Below are positions 8,080-18,652 of a stretch of DNA of 64,000 nt, one piece after another. The translations under genes were made by a program, and so were the position numbers. The stretch is from contig NZ_JAPVLQ010000003.1 in NCBI RefSeq assembly GCF_027158005.1, forward strand, positions 1-64,000, in the 5' to 3' direction. The notes under the pieces were generated by a model, which saw only the letters and a list, made by a program, of their open reading frames with translations, was not told where the DNA came from and did no database searches. How positions within the stretch are numbered: position 1 is the first letter of the stretch; each line of letters opens with the position of its first letter. The DNA comes from Rhodococcus sp. H36-A4 (lineage in GTDB: Bacteria > Actinomycetota > Actinomycetes > Mycobacteriales > Mycobacteriaceae).

Positions 8080-8972
8080 GATCGATCCCCCTCGTGTGCG
8101 GTACCACGAACGATACCGAAAAGACGTGTGCACAGAGCCTGGTAAGCAGTGTGGTTCGGCACGGCTGTGCCGGCCTGCGCCACGAAGGATCTGAAGTCGG
8201 TCTCGGACTCGGAGGAGACGATCTCGTCCAATTCTCGGAGCGATTCGGCGAGCGCGGTTCTGGCACGCCCGGCGTAGGGGTTACCTGCCTGAACATCCCA
8301 GTACACCTCCGGCTCACCGCTGGCGACGCGATCGACAAGAGCGAGCAGCGTGGTAGCCGGCGGTGGAGCGAGAGAATCGATCGATCTCGGGTCCACTTCC
8401 AGCTTCGCCAGAGCCGAACCGAAGGCCAACACAGTGGCGTGGGTCAGCGCCTGTGTCGCCGCGGCCAGTCGATCGTGCTGGTCGGCGTCGACGCGCACGA
8501 CTCGACCGCCCCAGCCGGAGATTCGGCCGAGAAAGTCCTCGACTCCGCCGCCGCCGCGATGGACCACGGCGGCCACTGGGCGGCCGTTCATCCCGAGAGA
8601 TGGAGCGAACATGGGGTTGATGCCCACAATCGAGCCGGGTGGGTCGGCACCGGCAACTTTTTGGGCGAACGCCGACTTGACGGACAGAGTCTCCACCAGC
8701 AGTGAGCGCGCGCCGAGTAAGGTCAATTCGCTCTCGAACGCCACCGATTCGGGTACCGCTAGTACGACAAGCGGCGTGGCTCGAAGCACCGCTCGTACTT
8801 CGGCGTCAGGGTGGACGATGTCGCCGATGAGGTGGTCGATGCCGGGACTTGCAGTGGTCGGGGCGACCGGGTCGAGAGTGAGCACCGTGTCGCCATCCGC
8901 GGCCAGTAGGGAGGCGATCAATCGGCCGACCTCACCGCTGCCGCCGATGACCACGGCATCGAACCTCTTCAT
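8076..8972 (-). CDS. Prephenate dehydrogenase-like (TyrA/PapC family) oxidoreductase
   Basis: NAD(P)-dependent dehydrogenase of the TyrA family, about 298 residues. It has an N-terminal Rossmann motif GGSGEVG (10-16) and C-terminal helices with DADQHDRLAAATQALTH (162-178), the segment that carries the catalytic histidine in TyrA (here His166). The usual HPMFGP motif reads NPMFAP (119-124), which could reflect a substrate other than prephenate, such as 4-amino-4-deoxyprephenate (inference). It overlaps the AurF-like gene by 4 bases. The start is uncertain: ATG 8972 begins the Rossmann fold and has AAGAGG about 13 bases upstream, whereas ATG 9005 or GTG 9008 would abut the upstream stop. It could also simply be the cell's tyrosine-pathway enzyme. 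Confidence 0.8.
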   Translation of the reverse strand: MKRFDAVVIGGSGEVGRLIASLLAADGDTVLTLDPVAPTTASPGIDHLIGDIVHPDAEVRAVLRATPLVVLAVPESVAFESELTLLGARSLLVETLSVKSAFAQKVAGADPPGSIVGINPMFAPSLGMNGRPVAAVVHRGGGGVEDFLGRISGWGGRVVRVDADQHDRLAAATQALTHATVLAFGSALAKLEVDPRSIDSLAPPPATTLLALVDRVASGEPEVYWDVQAGNPYAGRARTALAESLRELDEIVSSESETDFRSFVAQAGTAVPNHTAYQALCTRLFGIVRGTAHEGDRS

Positions 8973-9008
8973 ACGAGCAGTATTGCCTCTTCCGGTCTCC
9001 GGCATCAC

Positions 9009-9512
9009 TCAACGGTTGCGGGAGATCCACACCGTGATGTCGGCGTGCACCACCTCGAGTCCGTGTGCATCGGTCACGGATACGGGAACGACGAGATCGA
9101 ACCCGTCTTCGATGTAGTCGTCGATCGCGTCGAAGTCGGGAAGTTCGGCCAACTCTGCGATAGCAGTCAACGATGTGGTGGCTTTCGCCAGATAGCGGAC
9201 GTTCATCTCCTTGGGAATCCAGCGATGGGTCGTCGGCACGGTCGCCTCGGCGAGCATTCCCATGGCCGCTTCGGCGAGATTGCATGCGGCGATGGCGTGA
9301 AAGGTCCCGAGATGGTTTCGGATTCCCCACCACTTCGGGGCCGTCACGGTGCATTTGCCCGGAGCCATCGAGCGAACGCGGGGGAGAACAGAGCCGAAAT
9401 AGGGCACGCGCACACACATCGCGAGCGAGAACACGGCCGATCCTATTGAGTTCCGTGGGAGCCGTAGCCAGGCGCGATAGGTGAGTCCGGTGTCGGGCAG
9501 CGTCGAATTCAT
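9009..9512 (-). CDS. Hotdog-fold protein, DUF4442 / acyl-CoA thioesterase-like
   Basis: A 167-residue protein that looks like a single hotdog domain of the DUF4442 type found beside thioesterases. Visible marks are the N-terminal amphipathic part, HLGTFHAIAACNLAEAAMGML (written here in part) corresponding to the central hotdog helix, and strands with MNVRYLAKATTSLTAIAEL. No classical thioesterase catalytic aspartate is obvious, so activity is unproven. It is the first gene of a minus-strand set; its stop codon directly abuts possible starts of the TyrA-like gene. On the other side lies the leader of the S10 ribosomal operon, transcribed divergently. Confidence 0.7.
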   Translation of the reverse strand: MNSTLPDTGLTYRAWLRLPRNSIGSAVFSLAMCVRVPYFGSVLPRVRSMAPGKCTVTAPKWWGIRNHLGTFHAIAACNLAEAAMGMLAEATVPTTHRWIPKEMNVRYLAKATTSLTAIAELAELPDFDAIDDYIEDGFDLVVPVSVTDAHGLEVVHADITVWISRNR

Positions 9513-9577
9513 GGTCCGACCTTACTGTTCGGTAAGTTCCTTCGGAAAACGAGTAGTGAATGTGCACCAGGCCTGAT

Positions 9578-9606
9578 TTGTGCTCGAGTCATGTCTGCGG
9601 CATACT
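9578..9606 (+). promoter_or_regulatory. Probable promoter of the S10 ribosomal operon
   Basis: A -35-like TTGTGC (9578-9583) and a -10-like CATACT (9601-9606) are separated by 17 bases. The -10 is followed by GGTTGCC, a block that recurs just downstream of the -10 at the rplN and rpsH promoters. Confidence 0.6.
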
Positions 9607-10022
9607 GGTCGGGTTGCCTGGACACGGGACGCGGTCTTTCGCGGCCGCACCTGGGTGAGTAGTTCCAAGCAGTTGGATCAAGTGTTACGAAAATGCAGCA
9701 CGAAGAATCAGCACTCCGAGTGAGTGCGTCCGGTTCTGCAGCTTCGAAAGCGAAGACCCCCGGGTCGAAGATGACGAAGCAACGGTCGAAATGTGAGTAG
9801 AAATACGACACGCCCGACCGCGTGGACCGGAGAACCATGACAGATGAACAGCGGCAACGGATCGGGTAACGCCCGATCGCCAACGTTCGGTTTGTCGTGT
9901 GAGCACGAAGGCAGTTCGAGTTCGACGGCTCCCGAGTCGGCCGGACTCGGGGACTGTGCATACGAGGTGGAGCAGGCCGAACGGCCGGTTCTACGACAAG
10001 CGGCAAGAAAAGGACACTAAGC
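9607..10022 (+). other. Long 5' leader of the S10 operon
   Basis: About 415 bases between the proposed promoter and the rpsJ start hold no convincing gene on either strand. A 181-codon minus-strand open frame covers it but lacks any recognisable domain and runs into rpsJ. Long S10 leaders are common and can carry autoregulation by L4; I cannot identify such an element by eye. Confidence 0.5.
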
Positions 10023-10328
10023 GTGGCGGGACAAAAGATCCGCATCAGGCTCAAGGCCTACGACCATGAGGCGATCGATGCGTCAGCACGCAAGATCGTC
10101 GAGACGGTCACCCGTACGGGTGCCCGCGTCGTCGGACCGGTGCCGTTGCCGACCGAAAAGAACGTGTACTGCGTCATCCGTTCGCCCCACAAGTACAAGG
10201 ATTCGCGCGAACACTTCGAGATGCGTACTCACAAGCGGCTCATTGACATCCTCGACCCGACGCCGAAGACGGTCGACGCGCTCATGCGCATCGATTTGCC
10301 TGCCAGTGTCGATGTCAACATCCAGTGA
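10023..10328 (+). CDS. rpsJ: 30S ribosomal protein S10
   Basis: First gene of the S10 operon, 101 residues, the usual length. S10 (NusE) sits in the small subunit head and also joins NusB in antitermination. Recognised by [18 protein letters not shown] and the [20 protein letters not shown] loop. The GTG start follows AAAGGA. Its stop overlaps a possible GTG start of rplC, although rplC more likely starts at 10343. Confidence 0.98.
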   Translation: MAGQKIRIRLKAYDHEAIDASARKIVETVTRTGARVVGPVPLPTEKNVYCVIRSPHKYKDSREHFEMRTHKRLIDILDPTPKTVDALMRIDLPASVDVNIQ

Positions 10329-10342
10329 GCGCGGAGACAACG

Positions 10343-11008
10343 ATGACTGATAACAAGAATCGGCCTGCAACAGGAATTCTGGGCACCAAGCTCGGAATGA
10401 CCCAGGTCTTCGACGAGAACAATCGCGTCGTTCCGGTGACCGTGATCAAGGCAGGCCCTAACGTGGTCACCCAGATCCGCACCATGGAGCGCGACGGCTA
10501 CAGCGCCGTCCAGGTCGCATTCGGTGCCATCGACCCGCGCAAGGTCAACAAGCCGATCACCGGCCAGTTCGACAAGGCAGGTGTTACGCCACGTCGTCAC
10601 ATCGTGGAGTTCCGCGTTGCCGACGCCTCCAAGTTCGAGGTAGGCCAGGAGCTCACTGCGGCAGTGTTCGAGGACGGCGCATACGTCGACGTCACCGGCA
10701 CCAGCAAGGGCAAAGGCTTCGCCGGAACCATGAAGCGTCACGGCTTCAAGGGTCAGGGAGCAAGCCACGGTACACAGGCTGTGCACCGTCGCCCAGGATC
10801 CATCGGAGCCTGCGCTACTCCCGGCCGCGTGTTCAAGGGAAAGAGCATGGCCGGACGTATGGGCGGCGATCGCGTAACCACGCAGAACCTCTCGGTCCAC
10901 AAGGTGGACAGCGAGAACGGGCTTCTGCTGATCAAGGGAGCAATCCCGGGCCGTCGCGGCAACGTCGTGATCGTCAAGTCTGCATTGAAGGGTGGTGCAC
11001 GGGCATGA
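10343..11008 (+). CDS. rplC: 50S ribosomal protein L3
   Basis: L3 binds 23S rRNA near the peptidyl transferase centre and nucleates large-subunit assembly. It is 221 residues from the ATG at 10343, which has GGAG eight bases upstream; a GTG at 10325 overlapping the rpsJ stop is the alternative. Recognised by [13 protein letters not shown] at the start and the central [19 protein letters not shown] and [15 protein letters not shown] segments. The stop overlaps the rplD start (ATGA). Confidence 0.97.
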   Translation: MTDNKNRPATGILGTKLGMTQVFDENNRVVPVTVIKAGPNVVTQIRTMERDGYSAVQVAFGAIDPRKVNKPITGQFDKAGVTPRRHIVEFRVADASKFEVGQELTAAVFEDGAYVDVTGTSKGKGFAGTMKRHGFKGQGASHGTQAVHRRPGSIGACATPGRVFKGKSMAGRMGGDRVTTQNLSVHKVDSENGLLLIKGAIPGRRGNVVIVKSALKGGARA

Positions 11009-11682
11009 CCAGCCTCGACAAGAAGACCGAAACCAACTTGACGCTGAACGTCAAGGAGCTCGGCGGTAAGACCAACGGAACCGTTGATCTGCCTGCCGCA
11101 ATCTTCGACGCGCCTGCCAACATCGCGCTCCTGCATCAGGTCGTTGTTGCGCAGCTCGCAGCAGCTCGTCAGGGAACCCACTCCACGAAGACTCGTGGCG
11201 AGGTTCGCGGTGGCGGCAAGAAGCCATACCGTCAGAAGGGAACCGGTCGCGCCCGTCAGGGCTCGACGCGTGCACCTCAGTTCGTCGGCGGCGGCACGGT
11301 CCACGGACCGAAGCCGCGTGACTACAGCCAGCGCACACCCAAGAAGATGAAGGCTGCCGCTCTGCGCGGTGCCCTCTCTGATCGGGCTCGCAGCGAGCGC
11401 ATTCACGTCATCACCGAACTGGTTGCCGGGCAGGTTCCTTCCACAAAGGGTGCCAAAACGTTCCTCGCCGAGCTCTCGGACCGCAAAAAGGTCCTGCTCG
11501 TCGTCGGCCGCGAAGACACCGCAGCGTGGAAGAGCGTCCAGAACCTGGACGGCGTGCATCCCATTGCACCCGACCAGCTCAACACGTACGACGTGCTCGA
11601 AGCTGATGACGTCATCTTCAGCGTGGAAGCGCTGAATACGTTCATCGCAGGTCCTGCGAAGAACGAGGAGGATAGCAAGTGA
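11005..11682 (+). CDS. rplD: 50S ribosomal protein L4
   Basis: L4 lines part of the exit tunnel and in many bacteria represses its own operon; 225 residues. Recognised by [20 protein letters not shown] and [19 protein letters not shown], the extended tunnel loop. It starts at an ATGA overlap with rplC and ends at a GTGA overlap with rplW. Confidence 0.97.
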   Translation: MTSLDKKTETNLTLNVKELGGKTNGTVDLPAAIFDAPANIALLHQVVVAQLAAARQGTHSTKTRGEVRGGGKKPYRQKGTGRARQGSTRAPQFVGGGTVHGPKPRDYSQRTPKKMKAAALRGALSDRARSERIHVITELVAGQVPSTKGAKTFLAELSDRKKVLLVVGREDTAAWKSVQNLDGVHPIAPDQLNTYDVLEADDVIFSVEALNTFIAGPAKNEEDSK

Positions 11683-11984
11683 CCACCATCGCCGATCCCC
11701 GCGACATCTTGCTGGCGCCGGTCATCTCCGAGAAGTCCTATGGACTGATCGAAGAGGGAACGTACACCTTCCTGGTGCACCCGGACTCGAACAAGACGCA
11801 GATCAAGATCGCCGTCGAGAAGATTTTCGACGTCACCGTGACCAGCGTCAATACGATGAACCGTCAGGGCAAGCGAAAGCGGACCCGATTCGGTTACGGC
11901 AAGCGCAAAGACACCAAGCGCGCGCTCGTAACGCTCTCCGCCGACAGCAAGCCCATCGAGATCTTCGGAGGTCCGGTCGCGTAA
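11679..11984 (+). CDS. rplW: 50S ribosomal protein L23
   Basis: L23 lies at the tunnel exit and is the docking site for trigger factor and SRP; 101 residues. Recognised by [21 protein letters not shown] and [19 protein letters not shown]. The GTG start overlaps the rplD stop by 4 bases, implying coupled translation. Confidence 0.97.
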   Translation: MTTIADPRDILLAPVISEKSYGLIEEGTYTFLVHPDSNKTQIKIAVEKIFDVTVTSVNTMNRQGKRKRTRFGYGKRKDTKRALVTLSADSKPIEIFGGPVA

Positions 11985-12023
11985 GCGACTGGGACTCTTC
12001 GGATATAGAGGACGAGAAGACTC

Positions 12024-12863
12024 ATGGCAATCCGTAAGTACAAGCCGACCACTCCGGGCCGTCGTGGTTCGAGCGTCTCCGATTTCGCGGAGATCACTCG
12101 CAGCACGCCCGAGAAGTCGCTGGTTCGCCCCCTGCACGGTCGCGGTGGACGTAACGCACACGGTCGTATCACCACCCGGCACAAGGGTGGCGGACACAAG
12201 CGCGCGTACCGTCTGATCGATTTCCGTCGCAACGACAAAGACGGCGTGCCGGCCAAGGTCGCTCACATCGAGTACGACCCGAACCGCACAGCCAACATCG
12301 CATTGCTGCACTTCGCAGACGGCGAGAAGCGCTACATCGTCGCACCCAAGGGCATCGTCCAGGGGTCACCGATCGAATCGGGCGCCAACGCCGACATCAA
12401 GCCGGGCAACAACCTGCCTATGCGCAACATCCCGACGGGTACGACCATTCACGCGGTCGAGCTTCGTCCGGGCGGCGGCGCAAAGATGGCACGTTCTGCC
12501 GGCGCGAGCATCCAGCTCCTCGGTAAGGAAGGCGCCTACGCCACGTTGCGTATGCCTTCCGGTGAAATCCGTCGCGTCGACGTGCGCTGCCGCGCAACTG
12601 TCGGCGAGGTCGGCAACGCCGAGCAGTCGAACATCAACTGGGGCAAGGCCGGCCGCATGCGTTGGAAGGGCAAGCGCCCCTCCGTCCGTGGTGTCGTGAT
12701 GAACCCGGTCGACCACCCGCACGGTGGTGGTGAGGGTAAGACCTCCGGTGGCCGCCACCCGGTCAGCCCGTGGGGACAGGCCGAAGGCCGTACCCGCAGT
12801 AGGAAGAAGGCGAGCGACAAGCTCATCGTCCGTCGTCGCCGTACCGGCAAGAACAAGCGCTAG
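12024..12863 (+). CDS. rplB: 50S ribosomal protein L2
   Basis: L2 is required for subunit joining and peptidyl transferase activity; 279 residues. Recognised by the N-terminal [19 protein letters not shown] and the C-terminal [19 protein letters not shown] segment that contains the conserved histidine. A 39-base gap with AGAGGA separates it from rplW, and the next gene follows after 13 bases. Confidence 0.98.
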   Translation: MAIRKYKPTTPGRRGSSVSDFAEITRSTPEKSLVRPLHGRGGRNAHGRITTRHKGGGHKRAYRLIDFRRNDKDGVPAKVAHIEYDPNRTANIALLHFADGEKRYIVAPKGIVQGSPIESGANADIKPGNNLPMRNIPTGTTIHAVELRPGGGAKMARSAGASIQLLGKEGAYATLRMPSGEIRRVDVRCRATVGEVGNAEQSNINWGKAGRMRWKGKRPSVRGVVMNPVDHPHGGGEGKTSGGRHPVSPWGQAEGRTRSRKKASDKLIVRRRRTGKNKR

Positions 12864-12876
12864 GAGGGAGTTCAGA

Positions 12877-13154
12877 ATGCCACGCAGCCTGAAGAAAGGC
12901 CCGTTCGTAGACGATCACCTCCTCGCGAAGGTTGACGTCCAGAACGATAAGGGAACCAAGCAGGTCATCAAGACCTGGTCCCGTCGCTCGACAATTCTCC
13001 CCGACTTCATCGGACATACGTTCGCGGTGCACGACGGCCGCAAGCACGTGCCGGTGTTCGTATCCGACTCGATGGTCGGACACAAGCTCGGAGAGTTCGC
13101 ACCGACCCGTACGTTCAAGGGTCATATCAAGGACGACCGGAAGGCGAAGAGGCG

Positions 13155-13158
<4 letters not shown>
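12877..13158 (+). CDS. rpsS: 30S ribosomal protein S19
   Basis: S19 is in the head of the small subunit with S13; 93 residues, the standard size. Recognised by [16 protein letters not shown] and [21 protein letters not shown]. The ATG at 12877 follows GGAGGGAG; a longer upstream frame overlaps rplB and is discarded. The stop overlaps the rplV start by 4 bases. Confidence 0.98.
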
Positions 13159-14392
<1,234 letters not shown>

Positions 14393-14394
14393 CG

Positions 14395-14811
14395 ATGTTG
14401 ATCCCACGGCGGGTCAAACACCGCAAGCAGCACCACCCGCGACGTTCGGGTGCCGCCAAGGGCGGAACCGCTGTGACGTTCGGTGACTACGGCATTCAGG
14501 CTCTCGAGCCCGCCTACATCACCAACCGTCAGATCGAGGCTGCTCGTATCGCGATCACTCGCCACATCAAGCGTGGCGGCAAGGTCTGGATCAACATCTT
14601 CCCGGACCGCCCCCTCACCAAGAAGCCTGCCGAGACCCGCATGGGTTCCGGTAAGGGTTCACCCGAGTGGTGGATTGCGAACGTCAAGCCGGGTCGTGTG
14701 CTCTTCGAGCTCTCATACCCGGACGACACCGTTGCGCGTGAGGCTCTTACTCGCGCCATCCACAAGCTGCCTATCAAGGCACGCATTATCACCCGGGAGG
14801 AGCAGTTCTGA
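14395..14811 (+). CDS. rplP: 50S ribosomal protein L16
   Basis: L16 helps place tRNAs at the A site; 138 residues. Recognised by [15 protein letters not shown], the [20 protein letters not shown] segment and [20 protein letters not shown]. Two bases separate it from rpsC, and the stop overlaps the rpmC start by one base. Confidence 0.98.
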   Translation: MLIPRRVKHRKQHHPRRSGAAKGGTAVTFGDYGIQALEPAYITNRQIEAARIAITRHIKRGGKVWINIFPDRPLTKKPAETRMGSGKGSPEWWIANVKPGRVLFELSYPDDTVAREALTRAIHKLPIKARIITREEQF

Positions 14812-15056
14812 TGGCTACCGGAACCCCAGCCGCAGAGCTCCGTGAGCTCACCGGTGAAGAATTGGTCAACAAGCTGCGCGAGTCGAAGGAAGAGCTCTTC
14901 AACCTTCGCTTCCAGATGGCGACCGGACAGTTGGACAACAACCGTCGCCTGCGCGTAGTACGCCACGAGATTGCTCGTATCTACACGGTGTTGCGTGAGC
15001 GCGAGCTCGGTCTGGCCACCGGTCCTGCCGAGGACACTGCAGGTGACGCGGCATGA
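14811..15056 (+). CDS. rpmC: 50S ribosomal protein L29
   Basis: Small helical protein at the tunnel exit next to L23; 81 residues. Recognised by [20 protein letters not shown] and [19 protein letters not shown]. It has a short Ala/Gly/Glu tail, and both ends overlap neighbouring reading frames (TGATG with rplP, ATGA with rpsQ). Confidence 0.97.
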   Translation: MATGTPAAELRELTGEELVNKLRESKEELFNLRFQMATGQLDNNRRLRVVRHEIARIYTVLRERELGLATGPAEDTAGDAA

Positions 15057-15331
15057 GCGAGGAAAAGACAGTGACTGAAACACGCAACAACCGCAAGATT
15101 CGGATTGGCTACGTCGTCTCCGACAAGATGGAGAAGACGATCGTGGTCGAGCTCGAAGACAGGGTCAAGCACCCTCTCTACAGCAAGATCATCCGTCGCA
15201 CCACGAAGGTCAAGGCTCATGACGAGAACGGTGTCGCCGGTGTAGGCGACCGCGTTCAGCTCATGGAGACCCGCCCGCTGTCCGCCACGAAGCACTGGCG
15301 TCTGGTAGAGGTTCTCGAAAAGGCCAAGTAA
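15053..15331 (+). CDS. rpsQ: 30S ribosomal protein S17
   Basis: S17 is a primary 16S rRNA binder with an OB fold; 92 residues. Recognised by [20 protein letters not shown] and [20 protein letters not shown]. It is the last gene of the S10 operon here: a strong hairpin follows within ten bases, and the next five kilobases are on the other strand before rplN resumes the ribosomal order. Confidence 0.98.
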   Translation: MSEEKTVTETRNNRKIRIGYVVSDKMEKTIVVELEDRVKHPLYSKIIRRTTKVKAHDENGVAGVGDRVQLMETRPLSATKHWRLVEVLEKAK

Positions 15332-15340
15332 GTAGCAGTA

Positions 15341-15386
15341 CACAACAAAGCCCCCGTTCGCTGTCGCGGACGGGGGCTTTGTTGTG
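15341..15386 (+). terminator. Terminator hairpin closing the S10 operon
   Basis: A perfect 17-bp stem (CACAACAAAGCCCCCGT, 15341-15357, with its complement at 15370-15386) and a 12-base loop lies between rpsQ and the convergent HerA-like gene. The lower half of the stem is A/T-rich, so it could act in both directions. There is no separate T-run beyond the stem. Confidence 0.8.
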
Positions 15387-15478
15387 TGTAAGCGAGCAAG
15401 CGGATTCACGGTAGGCCGCGCACAACGGCACTGTTGTCTTCGTGGGCTGACGTTTTCAGCGCAACCGGTCCGACTGCC

Positions 15479-18400
15479 TCATCCTCGTGCCAAGAGGATG
15501 ACCTCCTCTTCGGTCGGTGGACTCTTCGGGTGATACGACAGGCACAGCCTGGTTCTGGTGCGTACGAACGAGGATTCCTCGACCGCCGCATAGAACTCGC
15601 CGGCGGGAAGTTTGCCGATGTCGGGGATTGTGCCGCCCTTTACCCGCGCAACTTCCTTGGCAGCCTCGATTTGTACCGGTGCGTTGAGGCGACCGTAGAA
15701 CTGTGTGCCACAGTTTCCGGGAATCTTGTTGTTGAGACCCTTCGGTGCCTGGGTCGCGAAGACCATCCCCAATCCGTACTTCCTGGCCTGCGACACCAGC
15801 GCAAGAGTGCTGTGGAGGCAGATCGTCATTCGGTCCGACGGGGCGAAGTTCTGAGCCTCGTCGAGCACGAACAACCCACCGAGAGGCCTATCGCCGGCCG
15901 GGTTCTTCTTGATCCATGCGAACAGCGCCATCTGCAGCTGATTGACGAAGTTCTCCTTTTGCGATGCCGTCGTCAGCCCTGACATGTTGATGACCGAGAT
16001 TCGCGCGCCCTTGCCTGTGCTGGGAGTGAGCAGCATCCCCGGATCCGCCGATGACCCCGCACCACCGAATAGGGGATCGGTGGTCGTGGACGCTTTCAAG
16101 TTCTCTGCGAGGTCGGCAGCAATCTTCACACCGTTCTTGAGGGTGCTGGCACCGTCCGGGAAGTTCTCGAGGAGGTCGATGAAATCTTCCAGGTTTCCCT
16201 GAGAGCGGTGGCCGAAGTCGACCAGCGCTTGACGAAGTACTGCCATCATCTGTCGACTCTTGGCCGTTCCGCCTACTGCCATTGCCTGCGGAGCCAACGA
16301 CGACAAGGCACTCTCCACAGCGGAGTCGAACTCGTCGGGATCGTCGATGACCTCCGCAAAATTCGGCAAAGGCTGAAAACTCAACGCTCGACCGGCACTA
16401 CGGCGAGGTGTCCATACGACCACCTCGCTGTTGGAGAAGTAGTCCGAGGCCTTGGCTTCGTCGTCACCCGTCCAAGTGCGAGCATCGCTGGGCCACTCGA
16501 CGCCCAGTCTCGACAGGTCGTTGTTGGGATCGAGCACGATTGCCGAGACGCCTTTGAGTGCGCACTCCTCGAGAAGGCGACGGATGAGAACCGTTTTGCC
16601 AGAACCGGAACCGGCGAAGATGGCGGTGTGCTTACGCAGTGTCTCCAGTTCGACACTGACCTCGGGACCACCTTCTGTCGGTGTTCCCAGTGGAATCGCC
16701 GTGTCCGAAAGCGGCTGCGCTGGTGGCCCCGACACGGCCGGTGCCGGAGCCTGTTCTCCGCTTCGCGCATCAGTGGCGGTAAACAGGCCGGGCTCGGTAG
16801 CCGGTGGGCGAACGACCGTAGTTGCTACAGCTGCTTCGTCGAGAACCGGCGTCGCCGGAAGTACATCGCGGAACAGGGCGATCTTGTGAGCGGGCTGCCT
16901 GGCAACCAGCCACGCCTGCAGGTTCTCGTCCTTCTCGGAGGCGAGGGCTTTCAACGCGGACAGCGCGAGGACATCGCTTTCGGTGAACGAGACGACGATT
17001 CCGCCCGCATCCTCGAATGCTTGCACCGTTTTTGCGGTCTTGGGCCCACTCGGCCAGGGTGCAGACCGGAGGATCACCAGTCGTCGCTTGTCGGTCCCCT
17101 GCGTCAATCCAGCAGCAGTGCATGCCTTTTGGATCCTATTTTGGACGGAGATCGGATGGGTAGCGGCAATCGCGCGGAATCCCCAGTGCTCTTGATCGTC
17201 CGTGACGTCATCCAGGACTCGCCGTACCCGCCCGTGAAGGGACGGTTTGCGCCCGGGTTCGGCGTCGCGAGTGAACTTGTGCTCTACCGTGCCGGTTTCG
17301 GTGATCCAGGCGTCGAGTCCAGCACCGAGCAGTGAAGGCACAGTGTCGTCCTCGTCGTCGGCGTCGAGTGCCGAGAGATCGGCTACGGCGAGCAGCTCCG
17401 CGAATCGGGCATCGAGTTTTGCGAAATCGCCTGGGGGAGGAGGTGGCGTTGCCGGCGGCGTGACGGCTGGGTTCAGGGTTTCAAGTTCGGTGATGTCGTT
17501 GTTGCGTAGGCAATTTTGGATGTGATCATCCACGATGCGCAGCAGAGTCCGCGGATTGTAGAGATTCACATCGTCGAATGCTTCGGGCGCGACGGGCCAC
17601 GTCGGATGTGGAGGAGTGAATCCAGCCTCTTCGTATCGGGCGGCGAAGCGTTTGGCGACGATTTCGACGCCGATCTCTCTCGTCGGAATCTGATGCAGCG
17701 ATTCGGCCACGTGGAAGCGGTCTTTGACCGACTCGACCGTGTTGTCAGCGATGAAAGTCCAAGCGCTGGGTAGTAGTGAAATGACCGCTACGGTGCGAAC
17801 GAGGTTCTGCCGCAACCCCATCAGGCCGTGAGCGATACTGTCGAGCTGGGTGCCCTGTTCTGTAGTGAAGACCCCTTTCGGGTCGCTCTGCATACGCGAC
17901 TGCGCTATGAGGGTGTCGATCTGATCGACAGCAACAACAGTGGGAGCGCTCAGCGAAAGCAGCCACGAAATATCGACGGCCACTTGCTGTGAGGTCAGCA
18001 CGGCATTGGGGAGACCCCAGTACGTCCGCTGTTCGTGGTCGAGTGCATCGTTCGACCGCAGGAACGCGTCGCCCAGATCCTGCAGGTCGAAGTCAGCGCT
18101 CGCTGCCAATACCAGTGCCCGCAGTGTGTGACGCGCTTGTTTGAGGTCCGGGTACTTGCGACGCAGTCGATCGATGAACTGCGTTATCAGCTCGGGGCTG
18201 ACGGTGCGCTCGCCCTGCAGAGCTCGGCATTCCATGCGGCCGAGTCCGACGTCGGTGCCGAGATCCCAGAGCAGCTTCTCGAGTTGGCTGTCGAAACCTG
18301 GTGTCGGTCTTTCGATGTCGGTGAGTATTCCGTGAAGGACCGAGTCCCAGAAGACCTTCTCGTCGAGCAATTCGATCAAGAAGAAGTATCCGCCGGCGCT

Positions 18401-18652
18401 TTGAACCTTCTCACGAACCTGGCCCAACATGTGAGTTTTTCCCGACCCGGCGGCGCCCTGGATCACCACTCCCAATGGCTTCGAGGTCGATCGCTTGTCG
18501 GCTTCGTCGAACGATCGCATGACACTGCTCAGTGAGCTCTCGTTCATTCCACCGACGTGAAGTTCGTTCGTGCGCCAGACGTCGTCGGGAGTGGGGGCCC
18601 AGGTCAGTTGAATGGAGGAGAGTGCTGCGTACTGCTCGGCGTCCATGGCCAT
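15479..18652 (-). CDS. Large two-module ATPase: N-terminal AAA+ and C-terminal HerA/DUF87-type translocase
   Basis: A 1057-residue cytoplasmic protein. The N-terminal module (about 1-400) has Walker A GAAGSGKT (66-73) and Walker B-like VVAVDQID (near 240), then a Pro-rich linker TPPATPPPPPG. A middle region of unknown fold (about 430-640) contains APWPSGPKTAKTVQAFEDAGG in part. The C-terminal module (about 660-1057) has Walker A GSGSGKT (near 680), Walker B LFVLDEAQNFAPS (near 930) and FATQAPKGLNNKIPGNCGTQ, hallmarks of HerA/FtsK-like hexameric DNA translocases. It begins in a TGATG overlap with the upstream winged-helix gene, so the three genes form one operon. HerA modules pair with nucleases in DNA repair (NurA) and in several phage-defence systems. 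Function here is inferred, not known. Confidence 0.85.
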   Translation of the reverse strand: MAMDAEQYAALSSIQLTWAPTPDDVWRTNELHVGGMNESSLSSVMRSFDEADKRSTSKPLGVVIQGAAGSGKTHMLGQVREKVQSAGGYFFLIELLDEKVFWDSVLHGILTDIERPTPGFDSQLEKLLWDLGTDVGLGRMECRALQGERTVSPELITQFIDRLRRKYPDLKQARHTLRALVLAASADFDLQDLGDAFLRSNDALDHEQRTYWGLPNAVLTSQQVAVDISWLLSLSAPTVVAVDQIDTLIAQSRMQSDPKGVFTTEQGTQLDSIAHGLMGLRQNLVRTVAVISLLPSAWTFIADNTVESVKDRFHVAESLHQIPTREIGVEIVAKRFAARYEEAGFTPPHPTWPVAPEAFDDVNLYNPRTLLRIVDDHIQNCLRNNDITELETLNPAVTPPATPPPPPGDFAKLDARFAELLAVADLSALDADDEDDTVPSLLGAGLDAWITETGTVEHKFTRDAEPGRKPSLHGRVRRVLDDVTDDQEHWGFRAIAATHPISVQNRIQKACTAAGLTQGTDKRRLVILRSAPWPSGPKTAKTVQAFEDAGGIVVSFTESDVLALSALKALASEKDENLQAWLVARQPAHKIALFRDVLPATPVLDEAAVATTVVRPPATEPGLFTATDARSGEQAPAPAVSGPPAQPLSDTAIPLGTPTEGGPEVSVELETLRKHTAIFAGSGSGKTVLIRRLLEECALKGVSAIVLDPNNDLSRLGVEWPSDARTWTGDDEAKASDYFSNSEVVVWTPRRSAGRALSFQPLPNFAEVIDDPDEFDSAVESALSSLAPQAMAVGGTAKSRQMMAVLRQALVDFGHRSQGNLEDFIDLLENFPDGASTLKNGVKIAADLAENLKASTTTDPLFGGAGSSADPGMLLTPSTGKGARISVINMSGLTTASQKENFVNQLQMALFAWIKKNPAGDRPLGGLFVLDEAQNFAPSDRMTICLHSTLALVSQARKYGLGMVFATQAPKGLNNKIPGNCGTQFYGRLNAPVQIEAAKEVARVKGGTIPDIGKLPAGEFYAAVEESSFVRTRTRLCLSYHPKSPPTEEEVILLARG

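Noticed and set aside
9509..10054. 181-codon minus-strand open frame across the S10 leader
   Set aside because: No recognisable domain, odd composition, and it overlaps the rpsJ promoter, leader and start on the other strand. Open frames this long arise by chance in GC-rich DNA.
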